Positions 19,928-28,794 of a stretch of 64,000 bases of DNA are shown one piece after another; position 1 is the stretch's first letter, and each line of letters opens with the position of its first letter. Position numbers and translations under genes: made by a program. The DNA is from an uncultured Paracoccaceae bacterium (GTDB taxonomy: Bacteria; Pseudomonadota; Alphaproteobacteria; Rhodobacterales; Rhodobacteraceae). Location: positions 1,620,001 to 1,684,000 of the forward strand of contig CANMVA010000001.1 of assembly GCA_947501355.1 (NCBI GenBank), in the 5' to 3' direction. The notes under the pieces are model-generated. The model made no database searches. It saw nothing but the letters and a program-made list of their open reading frames with translations, and was not told where the DNA came from.

Positions 19928-20827
19928 TTACACCGCAGGTCCCATGGTTGAAAGGGCGCGTCTGCGGGCGAGGGCGGCTTTGCGTTCGCGGTAGAGCGTG
20001 TAGAGGCCTGAGCCGATGATGATTGCGGCTCCGATCAGGGTGGTTTGGTCGGGTGTTTCGGAGAAAACGAAGTAGCCGATGATCAGCGCGAAGATCAGGC
20101 GAGTGTAGCGGAAGGGGGTGACGACGGCGACGTCGCCGATGCGCATGGCGGCGGTGATCGCGTAATAGGCGACGACGCCGATCACCAGACCGAGGCCGAG
20201 CTGCGTGCTTTCCCACGCATTGGGCATCGCCGGGGGCTGTTGGAAGGCAAGCATCACGAAGCCCACCGGGACGACCATGAAGAAGCCGTAGGAGGACAGC
20301 TGCGTCGTCGGAATGTTCTTTGGCACGACGCGGGTCGCGATATCGCGGATCGCCAAGCCGATCACCCCTTGGACCGCGAAGAGGGAGGCCGGCTGGAACC
20401 CGTCCAGACCGGGGCGGATGATGAGCAGCACGCCGCAAAAGCCCACAAGGATCGCGCCCCAGCGCCGCCAACCGACGGCTTCGCCCAGAAAGAGCGCGGC
20501 GCCCAGCGTCACGGCAAGCGGCGTGGCTTGCAGAATGGCGGAGGCCTCGGCGAGCGGTGTGAGCGTGATGGCCAGCACAAAGCCCATCGTGCCGATCGCC
20601 TCGCCCGCGTTGCGCAGCAGGATGGTTGGCGCGACGAAGGTGCGCGTGAACACCGAATGGCCTTGGGCGCGCGCCCAAAACGCGAAGATCGCGCCGCCTC
20701 CGACGCCGAGGATGATCAGGATTTGCCCCGCGGGCAGACGCTCTGCCACGGACTTGATGAACATGTCCTCAAGGGCGAACCCCGCCATCGCGGCGATCAT
20801 CAGGAGTATGGCGCGGACGTTTTCCAT
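19928..20827 (-). CDS. DMT-superfamily (EamA) transporter
   Basis: A 299-residue integral membrane protein with ten predicted helices in two EamA repeats. N-terminal repeat: ILLMIAAMAGFALEDMFIK, with the FIKSVAERLP pattern at the end of helix 1. The second repeat includes FIFSE-like VFSETPDQTTLIGAAIIIGSGLY at the end, typical for the family's last helices. Members export metabolites or drugs; the substrate cannot be read from sequence. It is upstream of eno on the same strand with 42 bp between, but the eno operator candidate lies in between. Confidence 0.88.
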   Translation of the reverse strand: MENVRAILLMIAAMAGFALEDMFIKSVAERLPAGQILIILGVGGGAIFAFWARAQGHSVFTRTFVAPTILLRNAGEAIGTMGFVLAITLTPLAEASAILQATPLAVTLGAALFLGEAVGWRRWGAILVGFCGVLLIIRPGLDGFQPASLFAVQGVIGLAIRDIATRVVPKNIPTTQLSSYGFFMVVPVGFVMLAFQQPPAMPNAWESTQLGLGLVIGVVAYYAITAAMRIGDVAVVTPFRYTRLIFALIIGYFVFSETPDQTTLIGAAIIIGSGLYTLYRERKAALARRRALSTMGPAV

Positions 20828-20894
20828 ATGGTTGCTTTAGGGGGTTTGCAGGGCAAGCGGAATGGGTTTCTTTGAGAGGCTCTGAAAGGGGGCG

Positions 20895-21290
20895 ATGATG
20901 AAAGAGACGACACTGAGTGCAGAGCCGGATGCACGCTCTCCTGCGGGTGCGGAGATCCGGTTCATCATGGAGGGCACGACCGGCAACATGATCCACAGCA
21001 CGGTGCCACCGGGACAGGTGAACCGCGCGACGGTCCATACGACGGTCAGCGAGTTCTGGCATGTTCTGGACGGCGAAGGGCGTATCTGGCGGCGGGATGG
21101 CGAGGACGCCCGCGTCGTCGACCTGCGGGCGGGTGTCTCGATTGATATCCCGGTGGGAGTCGCGTTTCAGTATCGCTGCGATGGCGACGCGCCCCTGAAA
21201 TTCATCTGCATCACGATGCCGCCCTGGCCGGGGGATGCGGAGGCATCCTTTCTGGAGGGGCCGTGGGAGCCGACAGCGCCGGAGCCTTAA
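20895..21290 (+). CDS. Small cupin-domain protein
   Basis: A 131-residue single cupin. The conserved core runs from VNRATVHTTVSEFWHVLDGEGRIW to SIDIPVGVAFQYRCDGDAPLKFICITMPPWPG (read in parts), matching cupin motif 1 and 2, though the motif-1 His pair is reduced. The function is unknown. Two start codons (ATG ATG at 20895 and 20898) follow a GGGGG stretch; the second has better spacing. Its stop overlaps the stop of the convergent DUF1801 gene by three bases. Confidence 0.8.
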   Translation: MMKETTLSAEPDARSPAGAEIRFIMEGTTGNMIHSTVPPGQVNRATVHTTVSEFWHVLDGEGRIWRRDGEDARVVDLRAGVSIDIPVGVAFQYRCDGDAPLKFICITMPPWPGDAEASFLEGPWEPTAPEP

Positions 21291-21607
21291 CGCTCCAAAG
21301 CCTGCTTGAGAAACGCGCGGACGGTTTTGGCTTCGATATCGGTAAGGCTGCGCAACTTGACATGCCGCCGGGCTTTCCCTCCGCCTTCAAGATGGCCGTT
21401 GGGGTCATCAAGGCCCGCGCCTTCGGAGAACTCGACCGAGACGTGATCTTTGTAGATAAAGACCCCGCCGACAATGGCTTTGGGGGCGTCGGGATCAGGG
21501 GCGAAGACCTCGCCGCCGTATTTTGGCAGAATACGTGTGTCAGGATCCAGATCGACGACCAGCTCTTTTACAGCGTCGGCAATCTCATCGAAAAGGGGCT
21601 GGGTCAT
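21287..21607 (-). CDS. DUF1801 domain-containing protein
   Basis: A 106-residue single-domain protein of the DUF1801 (YdhG-like) fold. The features are LPKYGGEVFAPDPDAPKAIVGGVFIYKDHVSVEFSEGAGLDDPNG (seen in segments), with HVSVEFSEG a typical strand, and a C-terminal helical RHVKLRSLTDIEAKTVRAFL. Function is unknown. Family membership is likely rather than certain. It is convergent with the cupin gene. Confidence 0.72.
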   Translation of the reverse strand: MTQPLFDEIADAVKELVVDLDPDTRILPKYGGEVFAPDPDAPKAIVGGVFIYKDHVSVEFSEGAGLDDPNGHLEGGGKARRHVKLRSLTDIEAKTVRAFLKQALER

Positions 21608-21645
21608 AGGGAAGGCTCCGGTGAGGGATGTCAGGCGCTACCTTG

Positions 21646-22089
21646 TCAGACCAGCAGCCAATAGGCGAGCAACGCGCTGGCATAAAGCGCATCAACCGCC
21701 GCGCAGCCTAGCGTATACCACGACACGAACGGCACACCCGCACCCCTGTGTTTGGCGATATCCCAGAGCCCGTGGGCCAGGATCGCAAGGATGACAAAGG
21801 GCGGCGCGATCAGCGGGCCAGCCAGCGACAGGGCGATCAGCGACGTCGCGAGGATCGTCTCGATGCGTTTGTGACTGCCGGTCGCGCGGGCCTCCAGCAC
21901 GTAGGGCACATTCATGAGGATCGAGAAGAGCGCCGCGATCCACCAGACATGCGCGCTTGGCACGGCGGCATGGGAGCCGAGCAGCGCGAGCACATAGGCC
22001 GTGGCAAACAAAAGCAGAAGGCGTTGGTGACGGATAAAGAGCGACATGACCCTATCGCTAAGGGTGTCCCCAGGGGGAAGGTCAAACAT
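21646..22089 (-). CDS. Small integral membrane protein, function unknown
   Basis: I do not recognise a named family. The 147 residues hold about four membrane helices: LLLLFATAYVLALLG, WIAALFSILMNVPYVLEA, LIALSLAGPLIAPPFVILAIL and DALYASALLAYWLL. A conserved-looking HGLWDIAKHRGAGVPFVSWY lies before the last helix. Start is unclear: ATG at 22089 or at 22047 (which would begin nearer the first helix); neither has a strong ribosome-binding site. It follows the BCCT gene on the same strand with 75 bp between the BCCT stop and this start. Confidence 0.6.
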   Translation of the reverse strand: MFDLPPGDTLSDRVMSLFIRHQRLLLLFATAYVLALLGSHAAVPSAHVWWIAALFSILMNVPYVLEARATGSHKRIETILATSLIALSLAGPLIAPPFVILAILAHGLWDIAKHRGAGVPFVSWYTLGCAAVDALYASALLAYWLLV

Positions 22090-22164
22090 TAAAATGAGAT
22101 TTTCGCGGGTGTAACCCGAATAGCAGGCGTCAAGCGAGGCACACCGCCCCGCTTGACAGTGGCT

Positions 22165-23991
22165 TTACTCTGCCGGTTCGGCAGCACCGGTGCCGGTCTT
22201 TTCGCGCTGGCCATCGCGATAGAGCGCTTTGGCCAAGGCGACGCACATCAGGCCCATCACCATGGTGAAGGGCAGCGCGCCGATGATCATCGCGTTGCGC
22301 AAGGCATCCATCGGGTTGTTCTCACCCGCCGCGATAATCAGCGCACCGATCACAGCGGTCAGGATCAGGCCCCAGATGACCTTGTGCTTATTGCCGACCT
22401 CTTGGTCGCCGCCCGACATGATCGTGTTCATCACAAGGATGCCTGAATCCGCCGAGGTGACGAGGAAGGTCATGATCAGCACGACGCACATGATGGTCAG
22501 TGCAGACAGCAGCCCGCCTTCGATCATCTGGCCCAGCGTGACAAAGAGCTTGGCCGTGTTCGACGCGCCGATGATTGCGCCATCGGCACCGCCTGTGAGC
22601 TCAAGGTCAATGGCGGTTCCGCCGAGGATTGTCATCCATGCAAAGCATACCAGCGCGGGGGCGAAGACGCATCCCACGATGAACTCCCGCACAGAGCGCC
22701 CCTTGGAGATGCGCGCCAGGAACAGCCCCACGAAGGGCGAGAATGCGATCCACCAGGCCCAATAGAACGTGGTCCAACCGGCCTGCCAGCCGAACTGACG
22801 GCCCGGCTCACCGGCCGCATAGGCGGCTTGGAGAACGTCTGCGGGCAGGGCGGCTGCCTCGCCTTCCAGACCGGAGACGAAGCCCTCGTAAGAGCCCCAA
22901 GGGCTGGTGGCCCCGGCGCGGAGCGCGTCTGCGAAGGGGGCTGCATCGGCTGGCAGAGCTGCGTCAAAGGCCCCGGCGGATTGCGGATTGAAGGCCGCAA
23001 AGCTGAGCTGGAAGAAGTGCAGGATGTAGTCCACGAAAGCGGTGACATAGGTCGACATCGCAAACAGGAACGAGCCGAAGATCACGAAGGTGAAAAGCAA
23101 GATCAGCGACAGAACCAGGTTCAGGTTCGACAGATACTTCACTCCGCGTCCGACACCGGAGACAGCCGAGATGATCGACAGACCCATGATCACGATCAGA
23201 CCGGCGATCAGTCCGACGGTTCCGGGGGCCGGGGCTTCACCGGACATGTCCATGATCCATTCCATCCCGGTGATCGCATAAAGACCGTCGATGAATTGCG
23301 ACACACCGTAGCCGATGGTGACCGACACGCCGAGGATCGTGGCAACCACCCCCAGAACATCGACGAGGTGGCCCAGAAAACCGTTCATCAGCTTGCCGAA
23401 AAGCGGCGTCAGCGCGGTGCGGATCGTCAGGGGCATGTCTCGCGTATAGGCGTAATAGGCCAGCGACAGGCCCGTCACCACATAGATCGCCCAGGCGTGA
23501 AAGCCGTAATGCATGAAGGTGTAGCGGTAGGCTGGCTCAAGGGCGGCTTCGGAATTGGCCTCGACAGCGCCCGACAGAACGACAGGGTTCGACCCCCACA
23601 GGCCCAGCGGCTCGGCAGTGGCAAAAACCATCAAACCCACGCCCAGACCGGCCCCGAACATCATCGAGAACCACGAAAAATTGGTGAATTCCGGCTTTTC
23701 GCCGGGTGTGCCCATCACACGCCGTCCCGTGCTGGGGATGACGGCAACAACAAAGAGAAAGAAGAAAAACAGGCCCACGATGATGATGTAGAAGCTGTTG
23801 AAGACTTCCAGCAGTTGACTGTTGAGGCTTCCCAGCACGCCATTGGCATTGGCGGGCCAGATCAGCGCCCAAAGGACGAGGCCAACCATGATGGATTTCG
23901 ATAGAAGAGCAATTTCGAGGCTGTGGCCCTCGTAAAATCCTTTATCGGATGTTTTCACCTCCACATCCGTGAAGGGTGGCTTAATGGACAT
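22165..23991 (-). CDS. BCCT-family betaine/carnitine/choline transporter
   Basis: A 608-residue secondary transporter for quaternary ammonium or tertiary sulfonium compounds (betaine, choline, carnitine or DMSP in the known family). It has 12 membrane helices. The glycine-rich helix-3 segment MMFGAGLGVGLMVFATAEPLG and the tryptophan motif in WAWWIAFSPFVGLFLARIS, followed by RGR-like KGRSVREFIVG, are diagnostic. An Ala-rich loop of about 60 residues between helices 7 and 8 is longer than in BetP. The start at 23991 has GGGAGA seven bases upstream. A roseobacter would use such a transporter for osmolytes or DMSP, but the substrate is inference. Confidence 0.93.
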   Translation of the reverse strand: MSIKPPFTDVEVKTSDKGFYEGHSLEIALLSKSIMVGLVLWALIWPANANGVLGSLNSQLLEVFNSFYIIIVGLFFFFLFVVAVIPSTGRRVMGTPGEKPEFTNFSWFSMMFGAGLGVGLMVFATAEPLGLWGSNPVVLSGAVEANSEAALEPAYRYTFMHYGFHAWAIYVVTGLSLAYYAYTRDMPLTIRTALTPLFGKLMNGFLGHLVDVLGVVATILGVSVTIGYGVSQFIDGLYAITGMEWIMDMSGEAPAPGTVGLIAGLIVIMGLSIISAVSGVGRGVKYLSNLNLVLSLILLFTFVIFGSFLFAMSTYVTAFVDYILHFFQLSFAAFNPQSAGAFDAALPADAAPFADALRAGATSPWGSYEGFVSGLEGEAAALPADVLQAAYAAGEPGRQFGWQAGWTTFYWAWWIAFSPFVGLFLARISKGRSVREFIVGCVFAPALVCFAWMTILGGTAIDLELTGGADGAIIGASNTAKLFVTLGQMIEGGLLSALTIMCVVLIMTFLVTSADSGILVMNTIMSGGDQEVGNKHKVIWGLILTAVIGALIIAAGENNPMDALRNAMIIGALPFTMVMGLMCVALAKALYRDGQREKTGTGAAEPAE

Positions 23992-24324
23992 CACTTTTCT
24001 CCCTATGATTGTTTTATTATTGCTCGATAGTGTCAGCCCAAGAGGCGTTTCGGGCAAGATCAATCGTCATTTTTAGGTCCGGGAACGACCTTTTGCGGTG
24101 TTTGGGGCGTTATTTGATTGGATTCGCGCTCGGAGAGAGCTACCTCATTTGCCCGTTTTTTTCGTAAAGCGCTCGTAATGCAGGCTGACATGGTATCGCC
24201 AGAGCCGTTGTTAAAACCATCACGATAGCAAGTTCGATTTGCGCCAATAGGACGACAAGCGGCTAAATCGCAACGCCATACCAAAGCGGGTGCGGCGCGC
24301 CGCGCCCTGCATTAGGGTAGTGCC
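23992..24324. other. 333-bp non-coding gap between divergent genes
   Basis: It separates the BCCT gene (minus) from the APH-like gene (plus) and should hold both promoters. AT content is higher than in flanking genes. I see no credible coding frame, terminator or sigma-specific promoter. A GGAAC at 24078 has no -10 partner at the right distance. A GC-rich palindrome GCGGCGCGCCGC at about 24293-24304 lies just before the APH-like gene. Confidence 0.6.
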
Positions 24325-25173
24325 ATGTCCCCACACCCGTCGCCTCCTGCCGCCATTCTGTCAGAGCATGCTCTTTCCGCGCATGTTTTTGTCGAGCGTA
24401 CGGGGAGTGCTACGATCTGGAGAGTGACCCGCCAGGCAGGGGAGGCTGCTGCCCTGAAACTCTATCACGGTGCGACGATGGGCAATGAGAGCGCCGGCTT
24501 TGCCTATCTGAAGGCCTTGAACGGTGTGGGCGCGGCACGGGTTTTTGCGAGCGGTGATCGCTTTGCCCTGACAGAATGGTTGCCCGGCCCGTCTTTGGGC
24601 GATCTGAGCCGCCGGGGTGAGGATGACACCGCGACACACACTTTGCTGACCGTGGCCCAAACGCTCCACGCGCAGCCTGTGACACCCGCAGGCACGCTGC
24701 CGAAACTAGCCGATTGGTTCGGGGCCCTGCTAAAGCTGCAGGTCGCGCCGGACTGCCCGGCGACGGCGCGCCAAAATCTTGAACACTGCCGCGACTTGGC
24801 GAGCGCGCTGTTGGCTACGCCTCAAGACCCGCGTCCTCTGCATGGTGATCTGCATCACGACAACATCAGGCTGGGGGCACGCGGCTATTGTGCTTTCGAT
24901 GCCAAAGGCGTTCTGGGAGAGCGCGCCTACGAGCTTGCAAACGCCTTCCGCAACCCCAAAGGCGCACCTGCGCTGCTGCGCGATCCCAACCGCATCCGTG
25001 CCTTGCGTGACGCATGGAGCGGACCTTTCGGCGTGCCACCCCGCCGCCTGATGCAATGGGCCGCGGTGAAATGCGCATTGTCTATCGCTTGGCGAAGCGG
25101 CTCGGACGGTATCAGCCACGACGATGAGTTCGACCTACTGGCCCAGTTTCTTGCCATCTCAGAGGAAGGGTAA
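24325..25173 (+). CDS. APH(6)-like aminoglycoside/streptomycin phosphotransferase homologue
   Basis: A 282-residue small-molecule kinase. The catalytic loop PLHGDLHHDNIRLG and the metal-binding FDAKGVLGERAYELANAFRNP region match the APH(6) streptomycin kinase family. The N-lobe shows ALKLYHGATMGNESAGFAYL as the ATP-binding strand, lysine and helix. Acquired resistance genes are usually on mobile elements; here there is none, and composition matches neighbours, so this is probably an intrinsic chromosomal homologue. The actual substrate is unknown. Confidence 0.85.
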   Translation: MSPHPSPPAAILSEHALSAHVFVERTGSATIWRVTRQAGEAAALKLYHGATMGNESAGFAYLKALNGVGAARVFASGDRFALTEWLPGPSLGDLSRRGEDDTATHTLLTVAQTLHAQPVTPAGTLPKLADWFGALLKLQVAPDCPATARQNLEHCRDLASALLATPQDPRPLHGDLHHDNIRLGARGYCAFDAKGVLGERAYELANAFRNPKGAPALLRDPNRIRALRDAWSGPFGVPPRRLMQWAAVKCALSIAWRSGSDGISHDDEFDLLAQFLAISEEG

Positions 25174-25233
25174 GTCAATCAGGCTGCTTTTGGTCCGGTC
25201 AGCGCATAGCCGCAGAGTGCCAGATCGGCTATC

Positions 25234-25644
25234 TCATTTCTTGATCGGCACGCCATAAAGCTCAAGTTTGTGACCTTTCAGCCGATACCCCAGCTTCTCG
25301 GCGATCCTGTCCTGGAGCGCTTCGATCTCGGGGTCGACAAACTCGATCACCTCACCGGAGTTCAGATCAATCAGGTGGTCGTGGTGCTCGCGGTCGGTTG
25401 TTTCATACCGCGCGCGCCCGTCGCCGAAATCATGCTTGTCGAGGATCCCGGCCTCCTCGAACAGCTTCACGGTCCGGTAGACCGTCGCGATTGAAATCGC
25501 GGCATCCGCGGCGGAGGCGCGGGCGTAAAGCTCTTCGACATCGGGGTGGTCATCGGCCTCTTGCAGCAGCCGCGCAATGGTGCGGCGCTGATCGGTCATG
25601 CGCAGGCCCTTGGCCTCGCAGCGCGACAGAATGGTATCGGTCAT
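25234..25644 (-). CDS. Fur-family metalloregulator (Mur/Fur type)
   Basis: A 136-residue winged-helix repressor. The DNA-binding half holds TDQRRTIARLLQEADDHPDVEELY and ISIATVYRTVKLFEEAGIL; the dimerisation half has the metal motif REHHDHLIDLNSGEVIEFVD. It lacks the CxxC pairs of classical Fur, as alphaproteobacterial Fur/Mur proteins do, and these often respond to manganese. The start at 25644 (MTDTIL) is at the normal family N-terminus. It stands 85 bp from the DUF533 gene upstream on the same strand. Confidence 0.88.
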   Translation of the reverse strand: MTDTILSRCEAKGLRMTDQRRTIARLLQEADDHPDVEELYARASAADAAISIATVYRTVKLFEEAGILDKHDFGDGRARYETTDREHHDHLIDLNSGEVIEFVDPEIEALQDRIAEKLGYRLKGHKLELYGVPIKK

Positions 25645-25729
25645 TTTGCCCCCCCGACGTGATCTTGGAGCCAAGGTGTAGCGCGCGCAGGCACCAGAGG
25701 GAACCGCGAAAGCGGCTCCCCAGGCCGGT

Positions 25730-26485
25730 TTAGGCGGGCAGGGCCGGGGCGCCCATCTGCGCATGCACCATGTCGAGCGTGGCTTTGGGCAGCCGCAGCG
25801 CGCGGGCCAGATCGGTGAGGTAGGCAACCTCCGCCTGCGTGTCGACGCGGATCGACATCAGCGACATCGCGTAGACCTGCGCCTCCATGCCGTGGGGCGT
25901 GTCGGCGGCAAGGGCCTCGACATTGACGGGGGCAGCGAGCTGTTCGCGCACGAAAGCGATGTCGTCCGCATCGGCGTCGTCACCGACCGTGTCCATGATG
26001 CGGGCCTGTTCGTCGGCGTCGATATCGCCATCGGCTTTGGCGGCCTGAATGATCGCGCGCAACATGACGCCTGCGTTCTGTTCCATTTCGTCAGAGGCTT
26101 TTTCTTGCCCGACCGCGCCCAACATGTCCTTGAGGCCATCGCCGCCCATCGCAGCGGCCCCACCGGCCATGGCCAGGATGCCTGCAAGTCCGGCACCGCC
26201 TGCACCGCCAAGATTGCCCAAAAGGCCACCCTTGTCGCTGCTTTCCGCCGGAGCCGCCGCACCGCCCATCATTTTGCCCATCATGTCCTGAAGATTGCCA
26301 GCTCCACCCTGAGCGCCGCCCATCATCTGACCCATCATCTCCTGAAGGCCCCCGGCACCGGCCTGCGCGCCCCCTGACATTTGCTCCATCATGCCTTGCA
26401 GACCGCCGCTCTGGTTCATCTTCTCCATGCCTTTGGCCGCCGCAAATCCAATCGCGACTTTTGCCAATGTGCCCATCAGTCCCAT
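25730..26485 (-). CDS. DUF533 (TerB-like) protein with N-terminal Met/Gly repeats
   Basis: A 251-residue protein. The C-terminal half (about 130-250) is the helical DUF533/TerB-like domain: MLRAIIQAAKADGDIDADEQARI with the acidic D-x-D-x-D helix typical of this fold, ending in ARALRLPKATLDMVH. The N-terminus has a hydrophobic start (TLAKVAIGFAAAKG) and then three tandem 18-residue repeats (residues 27-80) of the form G(G/N)LQxMMxxM(S/M)GGAxxxA. The domain's role is unknown, possibly envelope-stress related. DUF533 relatives such as YebE are usually inner-membrane associated. Confidence 0.85.
   Translation of the reverse strand: MGLMGTLAKVAIGFAAAKGMEKMNQSGGLQGMMEQMSGGAQAGAGGLQEMMGQMMGGAQGGAGNLQDMMGKMMGGAAAPAESSDKGGLLGNLGGAGGAGLAGILAMAGGAAAMGGDGLKDMLGAVGQEKASDEMEQNAGVMLRAIIQAAKADGDIDADEQARIMDTVGDDADADDIAFVREQLAAPVNVEALAADTPHGMEAQVYAMSLMSIRVDTQAEVAYLTDLARALRLPKATLDMVHAQMGAPALPA
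26246..26407 (-). repeat. Three tandem 54-bp coding repeats in the DUF533 gene
   Basis: Residues 27-44, 45-62 and 63-80 are tandem copies with 18-residue (54-bp) period; each has the pattern LQxMMxxM followed by GGA. The third is the most diverged. Copy number may vary between strains. Confidence 0.75.
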
Positions 26486-26569
26486 GGGTCATCCCCCTGT
26501 TTTCGGTTCCAGATGGGCCACCTTCGCACAGGTAACGCGTTCTGAGCAGGGGGAAAAACCGCGCAGGCG

Positions 26570-27817
26570 CTACATCAGATCAGGCTCGCGCCCCACGCGT
26601 CGGGCCAGCGGCGCGACGGTCAGGCCTTGCACGATGATCGAGAAGAGCACGACAATATAGGTTGCCGTCAGGATCAGCGGTTTCCATTCCCCGTTAGGCA
26701 GAGACAGCGCCAGTGCGACCGAGATACCGCCTTTCAGCCCGCCCCATGTCATGATGGGCACCACCCCTTGCGAGAATTCGCGGAACGGCTTGAGCATCAG
26801 CACCGGCACGGCGACGGCCGCCAGACGCGCGATCAGGGCCAGGCCGATGGCCATGACACCTGCGGTGATGAACGAGGTCTCAAAGACAATCGCGAAGACC
26901 TCGAACCCGATCAGCAGGAACAGGACGGCATTCAGGATCTCGTCGATCAGCTTCCAGAACGCGTCCACATAGTCGCGGGTTTCCGCGCTCATCCCGTGTT
27001 TCGCGCCGATATCGCCGATCAGAAGCCCTGCGCAGACCGCCATGATCGGGGCAGAGACATGCAGCCAGATCGCCAGTTCATAGCCGCCAAAAGCCAGACC
27101 CAGCGTGATCAGGACCTCAAGCGAATAGTCGTCAATCCGGCGCATGACGCGGAAGGTCAGCCAGCCCAGGATGATCCCCAGCAGGGCCCCACCGACCGCT
27201 TCCTGAACAAACAACAGTGCGGCATCCGCCAATCCCGATCCGTGGGGGTCATCGCCGGGAAAAGCCAGCCCGACAAGCACCAGAAAGACGACATAGGCAA
27301 CGCCGTCATTAAAAAGGCTCTCGCCCGCGATTTTGGTTTCGAGCGACTTTTTCAGGTTCGCTTCGCGCAGCACACCCAGCACCGCCACCGGATCAGTGGG
27401 AGAGATGATCGCCCCGAAGACCAGCGCGATCATGATCGGCATGCCCGTGATCCACGAAAATGCGGTGCCGATGATCAGGGTCGAAAGCCCCACGCCAATC
27501 GTTGCCATCAGAAAGATCAGCACCCACTCGACCCGCAGGTCCCGCAGTTTGACATGGAGCGCCCCGGCGAAGAGCAAAAGCCCCAGCATCCCCTCCAACA
27601 CGGCCTCGGAAAAGTCGATGCCCAGGATCGTCATGCGCACCGTGTCGGCCATCCCCAGTGAGGGTGCCAGCAGGTCCACCGCCATCACGCCAAGCGAAGC
27701 CGCGAAGGCCACGATCAGGATGCCGATGGCCGAGGGGAGCTTGAGATACAGGTAGTTGATCGCTCCGAACGCGCCCGCAAGCACGATCAGCAGCGAGGTG
27801 ATCTGCAGAAAAGTCAT
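26570..27817 (-). CDS. Cation:proton antiporter, CPA1 (NhaP) type
   Basis: A 415-residue membrane antiporter with about 12 helices. The family signature is FGAIISPTDPVAVLGVLRE, with the Asp essential for ion exchange, followed by AGESLFNDGVAYVVFLV, a second diagnostic motif. The C-terminal helices end in WGGLKGGISVALALSLP. Likely role is Na+(or K+)/H+ exchange for pH and salt balance. A long cytoplasmic tail typical of some members is absent. It is divergent from the neighbouring EamA gene. Confidence 0.92.
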   Translation of the reverse strand: MTFLQITSLLIVLAGAFGAINYLYLKLPSAIGILIVAFAASLGVMAVDLLAPSLGMADTVRMTILGIDFSEAVLEGMLGLLLFAGALHVKLRDLRVEWVLIFLMATIGVGLSTLIIGTAFSWITGMPIMIALVFGAIISPTDPVAVLGVLREANLKKSLETKIAGESLFNDGVAYVVFLVLVGLAFPGDDPHGSGLADAALLFVQEAVGGALLGIILGWLTFRVMRRIDDYSLEVLITLGLAFGGYELAIWLHVSAPIMAVCAGLLIGDIGAKHGMSAETRDYVDAFWKLIDEILNAVLFLLIGFEVFAIVFETSFITAGVMAIGLALIARLAAVAVPVLMLKPFREFSQGVVPIMTWGGLKGGISVALALSLPNGEWKPLILTATYIVVLFSIIVQGLTVAPLARRVGREPDLM

Positions 27818-27900
27818 GTCACTGTCCGTCTGGTGTTTTGCGCAGCCCTAGCACGGATGATCGCTTGACGGCGCTGCGGCACACTGCCTTTGTGGCCGCC

Positions 27901-28794
27901 ATGGAACGCAAAGATCATATGGATGCTTTCGGGGCGATCTCACTGATCGGATTTGCGATTTTTCTGGCGTTTAATCAGGTGGTTATCAAGGTCACCAACG
28001 GGGGCTTGCAGCCGGTGTTCTTTGCCGGACTCCGCTCTTTCGGCGCGATCTTTTGCATTTACGCATGGATGCGGTTTCGTGGGATCAGGCTGAATTTCAG
28101 CGCGCTTGGGCCCGGTGTTCTGGTCGGCACGATCTTTGCGGCGGAATTCGTGTGCCTCTTTCTGGCGCTCGATCTGACCAGTGTGTCGCGCAGTGCGGTG
28201 ATCTTTTACTCGATGCCTGTCTGGATGGCGATCGGCGCGCATTTCCTGCTGGGGGAGCGGATCACACGGCTGAAAGCCGTGGGCCTGTCGCTGGCCTTTG
28301 CGGGTGTCGCCCTCGCGATTCTTGCCCGCCCCGACGAGGGCGACGGCAGCCTGATCGGCGATCTCTGCGCTTTGGGCGCGGCCTTGGGCTGGGCGGGCAG
28401 CGCCTTGGGCGTGCGCGCCACCCGCTTGAAAGAGGACAGCCCCGAGATGCAGCTGTTCTGGCAGGTTCTGGTCTCGGCACCGCTGCTGCTGATCGCCGCC
28501 CCGCTTTTCGGCCCGCTGATCCGCGATCTGGCGCCGATCCATCTTTGGGGGCTCGGATTTCAGATCATCTTTGTCGTCAGCGGCGGGTTCATCTTCTGGC
28601 TCTGGCTTCTCAGCCTCTATCCGGCGTCGTCCGTGGCGTCTTTCAGCTTTCTGTCGCCGGTCTTCGGCGTGTTGCTGGGGTGGCTCTTGCTGGGCGAAGA
28701 GGTGGGCCCGCTGGTGCTGACCGCGCTGGGTCTGGTTGCGGCGGGTCTGATCCTGATCAACCGACGCCCGCGTCAGGTGCCGCAGAAGGTCTGA
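27901..28794 (+). CDS. DMT-superfamily (EamA) transporter
   Basis: About 297 residues with ten helices in two EamA repeats: first repeat starts FGAISLIGFAIFLAFNQVVIKV, second starts ALGAALGWAGSALGVRATR and ends in VFGVLLGWLLLGEEVGPLVLTALGLVAAGLIL (read in parts). Substrate unknown. Start is uncertain: ATG at 27901 or 27919, both without a strong Shine-Dalgarno. Its last 22 bases overlap the end of the convergent selO. Confidence 0.85.
   Translation: MERKDHMDAFGAISLIGFAIFLAFNQVVIKVTNGGLQPVFFAGLRSFGAIFCIYAWMRFRGIRLNFSALGPGVLVGTIFAAEFVCLFLALDLTSVSRSAVIFYSMPVWMAIGAHFLLGERITRLKAVGLSLAFAGVALAILARPDEGDGSLIGDLCALGAALGWAGSALGVRATRLKEDSPEMQLFWQVLVSAPLLLIAAPLFGPLIRDLAPIHLWGLGFQIIFVVSGGFIFWLWLLSLYPASSVASFSFLSPVFGVLLGWLLLGEEVGPLVLTALGLVAAGLILINRRPRQVPQKV

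Noticed and set aside
22828-23904. 358-codon open frame on the plus strand
   Set aside because: Antisense to the BCCT transporter, with no recognisable domain or ribosome-binding site.
24078-24110. Possible EcfG promoter beginning GGAAC upstream of the APH-like gene
   Set aside because: The nearest CGTT is 21 bases away, outside the 16-17 range.
26627-27661. 344-codon open frame on the plus strand
   Set aside because: Antisense to the antiporter gene; composition is the complement of membrane-helix codons.
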